DNA from: Lysobacterales bacterium
Lineage (GTDB): Bacteria > Pseudomonadota > Gammaproteobacteria > Xanthomonadales > Ahniellaceae
DNA length: 64,000 nucleotides
Reading direction: 5' to 3'
Assembly (NCBI GenBank): GCA_016182785.1
Contig: JACPFU010000008.1
Location: 1-64,000 of the forward strand
A program made the position numbers and the translations under genes. Below are positions 50,232 through 58,929 of this stretch, piece by piece. Under the pieces are notes generated by a model, which worked only from the letters and a program-made list of their open reading frames with translations, searched no databases and was not told the origin of the DNA. Position 1 is the first letter of the stretch, and every line of letters starts with the position of its first letter.

Positions 50232-50257
50232 GCATCGCGGGCTCCGGCCCGCGATGC
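50232..50257. terminator. Hairpin between convergent SPOR and TonB-domain genes
   Basis: GCATCGCGGGC and GCCCGCGATGC form a perfect 11-base stem with loop TCCG, 8 bases from the end of the TonB-domain gene. T runs are absent or short on both sides. Confidence 0.55.
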
Positions 50258-50264
50258 CTTCCCG

Positions 50265-50672
50265 TCAAAGCTGCGCGACAGTCTGCGTCAGCGAATAGGT
50301 GACCTTCACGACTGCGACGCCCGCCGCGACGGGCGCGTCGCCTTGCAGGGCGCAGAACCGCACCGCCGGCGATTTCGTGGCGGCGGTCGCCGCGCGGTCC
50401 AGCAGGCTCGATCCGCTGCCCTGCAACAGCGCAACGCGTTGCGCACTGCCTTGTTCATCCAGCATCAGCTTCAGCGTCACCGTACCCTGTTCGCGATTGC
50501 GCCGCGCCTGCGCCGGATAGTGCCAATGGTTGCGCGCATCGGCCTTGCCCTTCGCCACCAGGCGGATCCCCGGCTGCGGCGAGTCCGGACACGGCACCAC
50601 GCGCGTGGCTTCCTCGGCCGCAAACAACACTCCACCCCACAGCAGGCCAGCAGTCGCAAGCATCGTCTTCAT
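50265..50672 (-). CDS. Periplasmic TonB C-terminal-domain protein
   Basis: 135 residues with a signal peptide (MKTMLATAGLLWGGVLFAA). The remainder is a TonB_C fold: HYPAQARRNREQGTVTLKLML, then LDEQGSAQRVALLQGSGSSLLDRAA. The membrane anchor and Pro-rich spacer of a true TonB are missing, so it is a free periplasmic version, probably a stand-alone binding module. Single gene. Confidence 0.75.
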   Translation of the reverse strand: MKTMLATAGLLWGGVLFAAEEATRVVPCPDSPQPGIRLVAKGKADARNHWHYPAQARRNREQGTVTLKLMLDEQGSAQRVALLQGSGSSLLDRAATAATKSPAVRFCALQGDAPVAAGVAVVKVTYSLTQTVAQL

Positions 50673-50781
50673 CGCATTCTCCCCGGCCGGGTTGGCCCGT
50701 GAACGCGAACGTACGCACTCACCCGCAAGGTGGCAAGAGCACTGTCATCGTGGTGTCACACGACTGTGCTTGGCGTTGCGT

Positions 50782-52170
50782 TCACTCGAACCCGTCGGCG
50801 AACAGGATCGATTCCTGGATGCGGTGCACGCTGCTGCCCGCGGCCACGTAGACGCGTCCGCCTTCGTCCTCGCCGAATCCGGCCACGCCGCCGCCCGGGT
50901 TCTCCCACAGCTGGCTGGCCCACACGCCGGGCGCGGTCTCGCGTGCCAGGAAGAGCTCGCTGGTGCAGTAGTCGCTGTACACGTAGGTGCCCTGGAAGAA
51001 CGTCGCCGGTCCGCGATAGCGGTAGCCGCCGGTGATCGAGCAGCGCCCGGCGCTGTGCGCGTACCAGAGGATCGGAGCGACCGCTCCGGTGAGCCCGCAC
51101 GGCGTGCTGCCCGAGCCGCTCACGTAGGGCCCTTCGCAGACTCTCCAGCCGTAGTTGCGGCCCCCGGCATTGCCCGCGGGTTCGAGGTCAACCTCCTCGG
51201 TCGTGCCTTGACCGACATCGCCGATGATCAGGTCGCCGGTGGAGCGGTCGAAACTGAAGCGCCACGGGTTGCGCAGCCCGTAGTCCCAGGTCTCGTCGCA
51301 GGCCGACTGCGGGTCGGCGCCGGCGAACGGATTGGCCGGACCGCCCTTCGGATTCGGGATCGCATAGAACGCCACCACGTCGCCACCGGTGCCGCCGGTG
51401 CGCTTGCCACACAGGCCGGTGGCGTTGGCAGCGGTGGTTTCGGCTTCGATGTCGAGACGCAGCATCTTGCCGAGCAGCGCGCGCGAGTCGGGATTGCCGC
51501 TGGCCAGCGAAGTGAAGTTCGAGTCCGCCGCGCAGCCGCTGGTGCCATCGTTGCCGGGCAACTGGCTCGGGCTCAGCGTCTGCCCGCGATTGCAGGGGTC
51601 GCCGCCGGAACCGCCGTCGCCCATGCCGATGTAGAGATAGCCGTCGGGACCAAACGCCAGGTCGCCGCCGTTGTGGTTGCTGAAGTCCTGGTCGATGCGC
51701 AGCACCACGCGGCAGCTGGCGTAGTTGGTGCTGTTGCCATTCGCGGTGAAGCGCGCGATCAGGGTGTCGCCGCGGCTGTCCGAGAAATGCACGAAGAAAT
51801 ACTGGTTGCCGACGCCGAAATCCGGGTGGAACGCGAGCCCGAGCAGGCCGCGCTCGCCGCTTGCGCCGGAGAATCCGAACGAAGTCGCGGTCAACCCGGC
51901 CACGGCGCAGGTACCGAGGTTTCCGGAGCTCGAGGTGATGTCGAAGAACGGCGTCGGCTGCAACGTGCCGTTGGCATCGGCCCAGCGGACGACGCCGCCT
52001 TGCTGGACGAAGAACAGTCGGTTCGATCCGTCACCGGCATTGCGCACCGCGAGCACGCCCGAGAGCCCGGTCTGGACCTCGACCAGTTCCATGCCGTCGC
52101 CAAAGGTCTGGGCCTCGGCCCAACCCGTCCATGCCAAACCAAGGCCAAGACCCAGGATCACGCCACGCAT
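50782..52170 (-). CDS. PQQ-dependent sugar dehydrogenase-like exported protein
   Basis: 462 residues from ATG 52170, with a signal peptide ending WAEAQ. Six-bladed propeller features of soluble aldose dehydrogenase (sGDH/Hip-like): GERGLLGLAFHPDFG with its active-site His, NHNGGDLAFGPDGYLYIGMGDGG, GKMLRLDI, ETWDYGLRNPWRFSFDR and GGYRYRG. The many Cys residues suggest disulfides. It ends IQESILFADGFE, the short FxDGFE tail found on many secreted Lysobacterales proteins, a likely sorting signal. Actual PQQ binding and substrate are not shown. Confidence 0.85.
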   Translation of the reverse strand: MRGVILGLGLGLAWTGWAEAQTFGDGMELVEVQTGLSGVLAVRNAGDGSNRLFFVQQGGVVRWADANGTLQPTPFFDITSSSGNLGTCAVAGLTATSFGFSGASGERGLLGLAFHPDFGVGNQYFFVHFSDSRGDTLIARFTANGNSTNYASCRVVLRIDQDFSNHNGGDLAFGPDGYLYIGMGDGGSGGDPCNRGQTLSPSQLPGNDGTSGCAADSNFTSLASGNPDSRALLGKMLRLDIEAETTAANATGLCGKRTGGTGGDVVAFYAIPNPKGGPANPFAGADPQSACDETWDYGLRNPWRFSFDRSTGDLIIGDVGQGTTEEVDLEPAGNAGGRNYGWRVCEGPYVSGSGSTPCGLTGAVAPILWYAHSAGRCSITGGYRYRGPATFFQGTYVYSDYCTSELFLARETAPGVWASQLWENPGGGVAGFGEDEGGRVYVAAGSSVHRIQESILFADGFE

Positions 52171-52244
52171 CGCTCTGCTCCGTCCGAAACCGAGCCGATA
52201 GCGTAACCTTTCTTGACCTCGCTGCCGTGCGCCGCGTCGCGCTC

Positions 52245-53108
52245 TCAGCGGCCGCGCTTGAGCCGGATCAAGGCCGAGGTGTCCTCGTCGGCGCGGCCCT
52301 CGGCCATCAGTGCCGCGTAATTGGCGAGCGAGAGGTCGATGAGGTCGTGGTTGACGCCGGCCGCGAGCGCGAGTTCGCGCACGATCTTCAGGTCCTTGTG
52401 CAGCAGACCGAGCTTGAAGCCGGGTACGAACTCGCTGCGCAGCATGGTCGCGCCGCGCTTGTCGAGGAACCAATTCGCGGCGGCGCCGGCACCGAGCGTC
52501 GGCAGCAGATTGTCGGCGGAAAGGCCCAGGGCCTCGCCGAGCGCGAGACCTTCGCACACGGCCTGGGCGATGCCGGCGACCAGCACCTGGTTCACCGCCT
52601 TGGTGTTCTGGCCGGCGCCGACTTCACCCATCCGGGTGATGCGTGCCGCGAACGTGTCGAGCGCCGCACGCACGCGCTCCAGCGTCTGCGCATCGCCGCC
52701 GACCATCACCGACAACTTGCCGTTGCGCGCACCTTCGACGCCGCCCGACAGTGGCGCGTCGAGGAAATCGGCGCCGACCGCGCGCAGCAGCTCGGCCGCC
52801 TTGCGCGCGCTGGTCGAGGCGATGGTCGAGGTATCAACCAGCACGAAGCCGGGCTTCGCCTTCGCCGCCAGCACTGCGGCCAGACCGAGCACGTCCGCGT
52901 CCGCAGTCACGCAACTGATCACGACATCACAAGGTCCCGCGAGCTCGCCGGCATCGGCCAGGGCGAGCACGCCGGCATGTTCGGCCGCGAAACGCTGCGC
53001 CTTGTCGTGGCTCCGATTGGCAACCGCGACCAGCAGCCCGGCGCGATGCAGGTGCCCGGCCATCGACCAGCCCATGGCACCGAGGCCGACAAAACCGACG
53101 TTCAACAT
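52245..53108 (-). CDS. Beta-hydroxyacid dehydrogenase
   Basis: 287 residues from ATG 53108, with a strong GAGGAGGAGC site. Rossmann start VGFVGLGAMGWSMAGHLHRAG, substrate motif DAPLSGGVEGARNGKLSVMVGG and catalytic Lys in GAGQNTKAVNQ are all present. The family includes 3-hydroxyisobutyrate dehydrogenase and tartronate semialdehyde (2-hydroxy-3-oxopropionate) reductase; the exact substrate cannot be set. It is preceded by a 129-base repeat-rich gap after speA. Confidence 0.9.
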   Translation of the reverse strand: MLNVGFVGLGAMGWSMAGHLHRAGLLVAVANRSHDKAQRFAAEHAGVLALADAGELAGPCDVVISCVTADADVLGLAAVLAAKAKPGFVLVDTSTIASTSARKAAELLRAVGADFLDAPLSGGVEGARNGKLSVMVGGDAQTLERVRAALDTFAARITRMGEVGAGQNTKAVNQVLVAGIAQAVCEGLALGEALGLSADNLLPTLGAGAAANWFLDKRGATMLRSEFVPGFKLGLLHKDLKIVRELALAAGVNHDLIDLSLANYAALMAEGRADEDTSALIRLKRGR

Positions 53109-53237
53109 GTGCTCCTCCTCAAGAGCCACCCCACCCCAACCCTCCCCTCGCTGCGCGAAGGGAGGGAGACCAGCATGCACTGCGATCTTTGCCCGCCCCT
53201 TTGCGCAGCAAGGGGGAGGCCGGGAGGGGGTCGCTCT
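53109..53237. repeat. Two GC-rich intergenic repeat hairpins between speA and the dehydrogenase gene
   Basis: 53140-53166: CCCTCCCCTCGC pairs with GCGAAGGGAGGG (one G-U) around TGC. 53190-53225 holds an imperfect hairpin of GCCCCTTTGC and GCAAGGGGGAGG. The ACCCTCCCCT...AGGGGAGGG pattern is a known kind of intergenic repeat in this bacterial order. Likely acts as terminator or mRNA end. Confidence 0.6.
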
Positions 53238-55124
53238 TCATGCGTGCGGCGTCTCTTCGAGATAGGTGTAGGCGGTCAGGCCCGCCTCGAGATCGGCGGC
53301 GATGCGTTGCGCGAAGTCGGCATCGACCTTCGCCTTCGCGACCTTGGCCGCGAACGCTGCGCGCAATTCCTCCGCCTGGAAGCCGACATAGCCGAGCACG
53401 CGATCGCAGCTGTCGCCGCGGCGCGCGTTCGACAATTTGAAGCCGCTGCCGTCGACGCGCACATCGACGGTGTCGGTGTCGCCGAACAGGTTGTGGATAT
53501 CGCCAAGCGTCTCCTGGTACGCACCGACCAGGAAGAAGCCGAGGCGATAACTCTCGCCGGCGCGCAGCGCGTGCAAGGGCAGGCTGGCATCGACGCCTTC
53601 GGAGTCGACGTACTGGTCGATGCGCCCGTCGGAGTCGCAGGTGAGGTCGGCGATCACGCCAAGGCGCGTCGGCTTCTCGTCGAGGCGATCGATCGGCATG
53701 ATCGGGAACACCTGGTCGATCGCCCAGATGTCCGGCATTGACTGGAACACCGAGAAGTTCACGAAGTACTTGTCGACCAGCTTCTCGTTCAACTCATCGA
53801 GCGTCTCGCGGTGCGAGCGCTCGTCCGGCTTGAGCAGACCACGCACGCGGTGCGCGATCGCGTAGTAGAGCGCGTCGAGCGCAGCGCGTTCGGCGAGCGC
53901 GATCTCGCCATGCGCATACATCGCCTGGCCTTCGGCGAGGTAGTGCTGTGCTTCCTGGTACAGCTCGAGCGCCGGGCGCGCATCGAGCGCGGCGTGGATC
54001 TCGCGCAGGTGGCGCAACGGCACCGACTCCGTCGCCGCGAGCGCCGGCACCCGGCCCTCGGGCGCGGTTTCCACTTCGCTGACGTTCGCGACCAGCACCG
54101 CATGGTGCGCGGTCATCGCGCGGCCGGCCTCGGTGATGATGTGCGGTGCCTTCAGGCCATGCTCGCGGCAGGCCGCGGCGACCGGCTCGACGATGGTCGC
54201 GGCGTATTGTTCGAGGCCATAGTTGATCGAGCAGAAGCTGCGCGAGCGCGTGCCTTCGTAGTCGACACCGAGGCCGCCGCCGACATCCATGTAGCGGATG
54301 TCGAAGCCGAGCTTGTGCAGCTCGACGAAATAGCGCGAGGCCTCGCGCATGCCACCCGAGATGTCGCGCACGTTCGAGATCTGCGAACCCATGTGGAAAT
54401 GCACCAGCTTGAGCGCATGGCGCAGGCCGGCAGCGTCGAGGTCGTCGAGCAGTTCGGTCAACTGGCCCGGCGACAGCCCGAACTTGGCCTTGGCGCCGCC
54501 GGTGTTCTGCCACTTGCCGGCACCGATCGAGACCAGGCGCATGCGCACGCCGAGCAGCGGATCGACACCGAGGTCGCGCGCTTCCTCGATCACCAGCTTC
54601 AGCTCGCTCGGCTTCTCGATGACGATGAACACATCGAGGCCGAGCTTGCGCCCGATCAGCGCCAGGCGAATGTACTCGCGGTCCTTGTAGCCATTGCAGA
54701 TGACGATGCCGCCCTTCGACAGCGCCAGCACCGCGATCAGTTCCGGCTTGGAGCCGGCTTCGAGGCCAAAGCCCTCACCGCCGCTGGCCGCGAGCTCGCC
54801 GGCGACGCTGTGGTTCTGGTTGACCTTGATCGGGAACACCGCGGTGTAGCCGCCATCGAAGCCGGAATCACGCATCGCTTTCGCGAACGCGGCCTGCATG
54901 CGCGCACGCTTGTGCGAGAGGATGTCGTTGAAGCGCAGCAGCAACGGCAGCTTCAGGCCCTGGGCCTCGGCCGCCGCGACCACGTCGGCGAGCGGCAACG
55001 CGGTTTGCCCCGGTCCGTGCGGCTGCACCGCGACGCGGCCTTGTGCATCGACGTCGAAATAGCCCTCGCTCCAGTGCGCGATCGAATAGGTGTGCCGCGC
55101 CTGCGCCAATGTCCAACCCACCAT
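53238..55124 (-). CDS. speA: Biosynthetic arginine decarboxylase
   Basis: 628 residues from ATG 55124. It decarboxylates arginine to agmatine with PLP as the first step of polyamine synthesis. It has the alanine-racemase-like barrel with the PLP Lys in VFPIKVNQN, GLEAGSKPEL, HFHMGSQISN, DVGGGLGVDY, and the second domain with FPIMPIDRL, LTCDSDG, FFLVGAYQETLGD for the C-terminal strand domain. Full-length for class SpeA. It is transcribed away from speE. The genes for agmatine processing are not in this window. Confidence 0.97.
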   Translation of the reverse strand: MVGWTLAQARHTYSIAHWSEGYFDVDAQGRVAVQPHGPGQTALPLADVVAAAEAQGLKLPLLLRFNDILSHKRARMQAAFAKAMRDSGFDGGYTAVFPIKVNQNHSVAGELAASGGEGFGLEAGSKPELIAVLALSKGGIVICNGYKDREYIRLALIGRKLGLDVFIVIEKPSELKLVIEEARDLGVDPLLGVRMRLVSIGAGKWQNTGGAKAKFGLSPGQLTELLDDLDAAGLRHALKLVHFHMGSQISNVRDISGGMREASRYFVELHKLGFDIRYMDVGGGLGVDYEGTRSRSFCSINYGLEQYAATIVEPVAAACREHGLKAPHIITEAGRAMTAHHAVLVANVSEVETAPEGRVPALAATESVPLRHLREIHAALDARPALELYQEAQHYLAEGQAMYAHGEIALAERAALDALYYAIAHRVRGLLKPDERSHRETLDELNEKLVDKYFVNFSVFQSMPDIWAIDQVFPIMPIDRLDEKPTRLGVIADLTCDSDGRIDQYVDSEGVDASLPLHALRAGESYRLGFFLVGAYQETLGDIHNLFGDTDTVDVRVDGSGFKLSNARRGDSCDRVLGYVGFQAEELRAAFAAKVAKAKVDADFAQRIAADLEAGLTAYTYLEETPHA

Positions 55125-55284
55125 GTCCAACACTCCCAAACCGCGGCGAACCGGCCGCCCGGACCCCGCGGGGCGCGTAGTGTAACGGGCAATGACCGGG
55201 AGTTCGGCTGAGGCCGAACCCACCAGGGTCCGGTGCCGCTACAATCGCGCCCCCCAAATCGAAACGCCCCGCCCTGGAGTTGTC

Positions 55285-56139
55285 ATGAGTCTCGATTCGA
55301 CCTGGTTCTCGGAACCACACGATCTGTCGGGATCGGCCATTTCGTTCCGCATCAAGCGCAAGCTTGCCGAGGAGCAGACGCCGTTCCAGAAGATCGAGAT
55401 CTACGAGACCACCGATTGGGGCAACCTGATGGTGATCGACGGCTGCGTGATGCTGACCACGCGCGACAATTTCCTCTATCACGAGATGATGTCGCACCCG
55501 GTGCTGTTCACGCATCCGAGCCCGAAGCGCGTCGTCATCATCGGCGGCGGCGACTGCGGCACCCTGCGCGAAGTGCTCAAGCACCGCGAGGTCGAGTCGG
55601 TCGTGCAGTGCGACATCGACGAACGCGTGACGCGCCTGTCGGAGCAGTATTTCCCGGAACTGTGCGACTCGAACGCGGACCCGCGTGCGAAGCTGCTGTT
55701 CGACGACGGCATCGCCTACATGAAGCAGCTCGACGCCGAGTCGATCGACATCGTCATCGTCGATTCGACCGACCCGATCGGCCCGGCCGAAGGCCTGTTC
55801 AACACCGCGTTCTACCAGAGCTGCCTGAAGGCGCTGCGTCCGGGCGGGATTCTGGTGCAGCAGAGCGAATCGCCGCTGGTGCACATGGAGCTGACCAAGG
55901 ACATGCGCAACGCGATGAAGAATGCCGGCTTCGCGCACCTGCGCACGCTGCCGTTCCCGCAGCCCTGCTACCCGACCGGCTGGTGGAGCTCGACCATGGC
56001 GCGCAAGCACCTCGACCTCGACACCTTCCGCGAGCGCGGCGCCGCGACCAAGCAGTTCGCCACCCGCTACTACAACGCCGACACCCACCGCGCCGCGCTG
56101 GCGATGCCGAACTTCCTCGGCGAGTTCCTCGGCGAATGA
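55285..56139 (+). CDS. speE: Spermidine synthase
   Basis: 284 residues from ATG 55285, with GGAG 6-9 bases upstream. It transfers aminopropyl from decarboxylated SAM to putrescine. Motifs: FQKIEIYETTDWGNLMVIDG, VVIIGGGDCGTLREVLKH (SAM binding), CDIDERV, DDGIAYMKQ and the catalytic IVDSTDPIGPAEGLF. Divergent from speA with 160 bases between; a common control region is plausible. Confidence 0.97.
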   Translation: MSLDSTWFSEPHDLSGSAISFRIKRKLAEEQTPFQKIEIYETTDWGNLMVIDGCVMLTTRDNFLYHEMMSHPVLFTHPSPKRVVIIGGGDCGTLREVLKHREVESVVQCDIDERVTRLSEQYFPELCDSNADPRAKLLFDDGIAYMKQLDAESIDIVIVDSTDPIGPAEGLFNTAFYQSCLKALRPGGILVQQSESPLVHMELTKDMRNAMKNAGFAHLRTLPFPQPCYPTGWWSSTMARKHLDLDTFRERGAATKQFATRYYNADTHRAALAMPNFLGEFLGE

Positions 56140-56158
56140 CGCGACCGGACGGCGGCGC

Positions 56159-56916
<758 letters not shown>

Positions 56917-56992
56917 CCTCGGCCGTCAGCGGGCAGCGTCGACCTCCCCCGGGGTCGTAGGCGGAACGGACTCCGCCGCCCGCACTCTTGCC

Positions 56993-57018
56993 ATGCCGCG
57001 TTCGCGCGGCATTTTTTT
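56993..57018 (+). terminator. Intrinsic terminator with UUCG tetraloop after ubiK
   Basis: ATGCCGCG, loop TTCG, CGCGGCAT, then seven T residues (57012-57018). This is a textbook rho-independent terminator and separates ubiK from comM. Confidence 0.92.
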
Positions 57019-57102
57019 CGGGACGATGAGGCTCATGCTGCGCAGGAACGTCGGCCACAACACTCAGGGACGCTGCCCGGTCGCGTGGCGCGGCCAGCCG
57101 GC

Positions 57103-57210
57103 ATGAGCCTCGCCACCGTCCATGCGCGCGCTGCGCTCGGCGTCGAGGCGCCGCGGGTCAACATCGAAGTGCACCTGTCCGGCGGCCTGCCCGGCACCAA
57201 CATCGTCGGC
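57103..57210 (+). pseudogene. comM: comM (yifB) 5' end, interrupted after 36 codons
   Basis: From ATG 57103 the frame reads MSLATVHARAALGVEAPRVN, then IEVHLSGGLPGTNIVG, which is the conserved start of ComM/YifB, the Mg-chelatase-like AAA+ helicase that helps branch migration during natural transformation. Intact proteins continue GLPE..VRES.DRVR; here the sequence becomes unrelated from about 57211. The gene is therefore cut by the element that follows. Its missing part should lie at the element's far end, beyond the window. comM is a known insertion target for resistance islands in Acinetobacter. Confidence 0.9.
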
Positions 57211-57307
57211 AACCATTACATGCAGCTTGTCGACGCGCCGTCATTACGCTGTAAAGTGGTGACACGAGGCACTTCTCTTCTCCTGTCATAGACAACGCTC
57301 TGCCCCT

Positions 57308-57353
57308 GACCGGCAGCAGCCGGTCTGGGAGGCAAGCGCCCGAGCACGGGCGC
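57308..57353. repeat. Twin hairpins with identical AGCA loops in the element's left end
   Basis: GACCGGC-AGCA-GCCGGTC (57308-57325) and GCGCCCG-AGCA-CGGGCGC (57336-57353) are perfect 7-base stems with the same tetraloop, 10 bases apart. They lie between the comM junction and the first element gene. Neither is followed by a long T run, although GGTTTTTG occurs about 10 bases after the second. Confidence 0.75.
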
Positions 57354-57395
57354 GCAGCCAGCGGTTTTTGTCTCAATTTTTGCTAGCGCCAGTCT

Positions 57396-57683
57396 TTGAG
57401 AGAAGCGAGGCTGATTCGTCGCGCAGGGGCAGAAGTGCATATCGTCATCGATTCGGAGCGGGATCGTCGTGAGCTGAGCTGGCCTGTCGAGCAGGCAGGT
57501 GAGGACGCCGTGGCGTCTGCGTGCATCCAGCTCGCTGGGCAAAGGCGCGCCTTTCCCAGCAACGTGGCCCAGGTGCTTAGGTTGAACCCGCCGAAGGCAT
57601 TGGCGCTGGCGTCACCTGAGTCGACCGCTGCCCACATGGCGGCCATCGCCAAGCTGCTGGGGGTAGCCAATGGCAACCCTTGA
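57396..57683 (+). CDS. Possible small protein translated into intA
   Basis: An open frame of up to 95 residues (TTG 57396; a GTG also lies at 57435) that ends 14 bases inside intA. The C-terminal part (PPKALALASPESTAAHMAAI, AKLLGVA) is coherent rather than Arg/Ala noise. It may be an upstream protein coupled to intA, or just the leader region read through. No domain recognised and no strong ribosome-binding site. Confidence 0.35.
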   Translation: MREARLIRRAGAEVHIVIDSERDRRELSWPVEQAGEDAVASACIQLAGQRRAFPSNVAQVLRLNPPKALALASPESTAAHMAAIAKLLGVANGNP

Positions 57684-58929
57684 ACTGATTCAATTCCATG
57701 CGCACAGGGCGGTGGTCCCAGAAGTCGAGAGCCCGGAAGCGGTTGAGTGGCGCGTGGGCCGATCGGCCAGCGAGTTGCCAATGATTGTGTGGGCACACGG
57801 CGAGAGTTGGGGCCAAGCCAACCTGTGGTCGCATCATCTAGCCGAGCAATGCGATCCGAAAACGGTCCTGACATCCATCAAGCACTTGGCAGGCTACGCT
57901 CAGTGGCTCGAAGCCGAGTCGATGGACTGGTGGCACTTCCCGGAGAAAAAGGCAGATCGCTGCCTGTTTAAGTTCCGAAAGGCACTCACCGACGCGCGAG
58001 ATGCGCATGAGATCGCGCCATCCACCGCCAGCGCCAGAATGGCCGCTGTGCTGCGCTTCTACCGCTGGGCGCACGCAGCGGAGTTGATCGCCCCGGGCGG
58101 CCCCATGTGGGAGGACCGGCAAGTGGCGGTCAGGACCGTGAGCACGTTTGGCCTTGAGCGGACCATGCGCGTGACCACCAGCGAGTTGGTGATCCGAAAC
58201 AACAAGGTCAAAGGTGGCTTTCAGCTGGAGGACGGCGTGATGCCAGTTTCCGAGGAAGGGCGCCGTGACATCCAAGCTTTTGTCGACGCGCATGCCAGTG
58301 AGGAACTGGCCTTGATGCTGGCGCTTGGGTTCGGATCGGGTCTCCGACTTGGCTCATTGTGTGACCTCAAGGTGCTCACCTTGGAGCGCGCCACGACGGA
58401 CCCGGCCACAGGCTGGCGCCGCATGGACATCGGGCCTGCTGCGCGTCCGCCTGTGGCGACCAAGTTAGGTGTGAGCGGCAAGGTCCCCATCTGGGATGAG
58501 TTGCGCGCCCGAGCGTTGGAGTACGCCACCAGCACGCGCCGCCTCAAGCGGCAGATGAAGGCAGCTCCCGAGCATCGCGGACTGCTCTTCCTGAACAAGA
58601 ACGGCAAGCCCTACAACCAAGGTGCCGTGACAACGGAGATGTGTCGATTGCGAGCAGCAGCGCTGGACGCAGGTGTGGCTGTGTTCCGTGACTTCTACTT
58701 CCATCGGTCACGGGCCACCTTCGCCACCCTGTTGATGCGGGTGGCGTTGCGCGCGCTGCCCGTCGCTGATGCCGTCGATCTGGTGCGCGAGGCCTGCCTG
58801 CATGCCGACGAGAAGACCACCTTCGGCTACGTGAAGTTCGTGGAAAAGACGGGTGCGATGAAGGCCCATGCCGACGCCTTCACCGAGGCGTTCCTGGGAC
58901 TGGCCAGGCGGGGAGGAAGTCATGCCTGA
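57670..58929 (+). CDS. intA: Tyrosine recombinase, first of the element (IntA-type)
   Basis: 419 residues. Core catalytic residues are present: Arg226 in GFGSGLRLGSLC, a box II His345-Arg348 in FYFHRSRATF, His378 and nucleophile Tyr387 in HADEKTTFGYVKF. The N-terminal about 150 residues form a SAM-like core-binding domain with several Trp. A cytosolic DNA enzyme that should cut the element ends for circularisation and integration. The next gene's ATG lies inside its last codons (8-base overlap), a sign of one polycistronic module. Confidence 0.88.
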   Translation: MATLELIQFHAHRAVVPEVESPEAVEWRVGRSASELPMIVWAHGESWGQANLWSHHLAEQCDPKTVLTSIKHLAGYAQWLEAESMDWWHFPEKKADRCLFKFRKALTDARDAHEIAPSTASARMAAVLRFYRWAHAAELIAPGGPMWEDRQVAVRTVSTFGLERTMRVTTSELVIRNNKVKGGFQLEDGVMPVSEEGRRDIQAFVDAHASEELALMLALGFGSGLRLGSLCDLKVLTLERATTDPATGWRRMDIGPAARPPVATKLGVSGKVPIWDELRARALEYATSTRRLKRQMKAAPEHRGLLFLNKNGKPYNQGAVTTEMCRLRAAALDAGVAVFRDFYFHRSRATFATLLMRVALRALPVADAVDLVREACLHADEKTTFGYVKFVEKTGAMKAHADAFTEAFLGLARRGGSHA

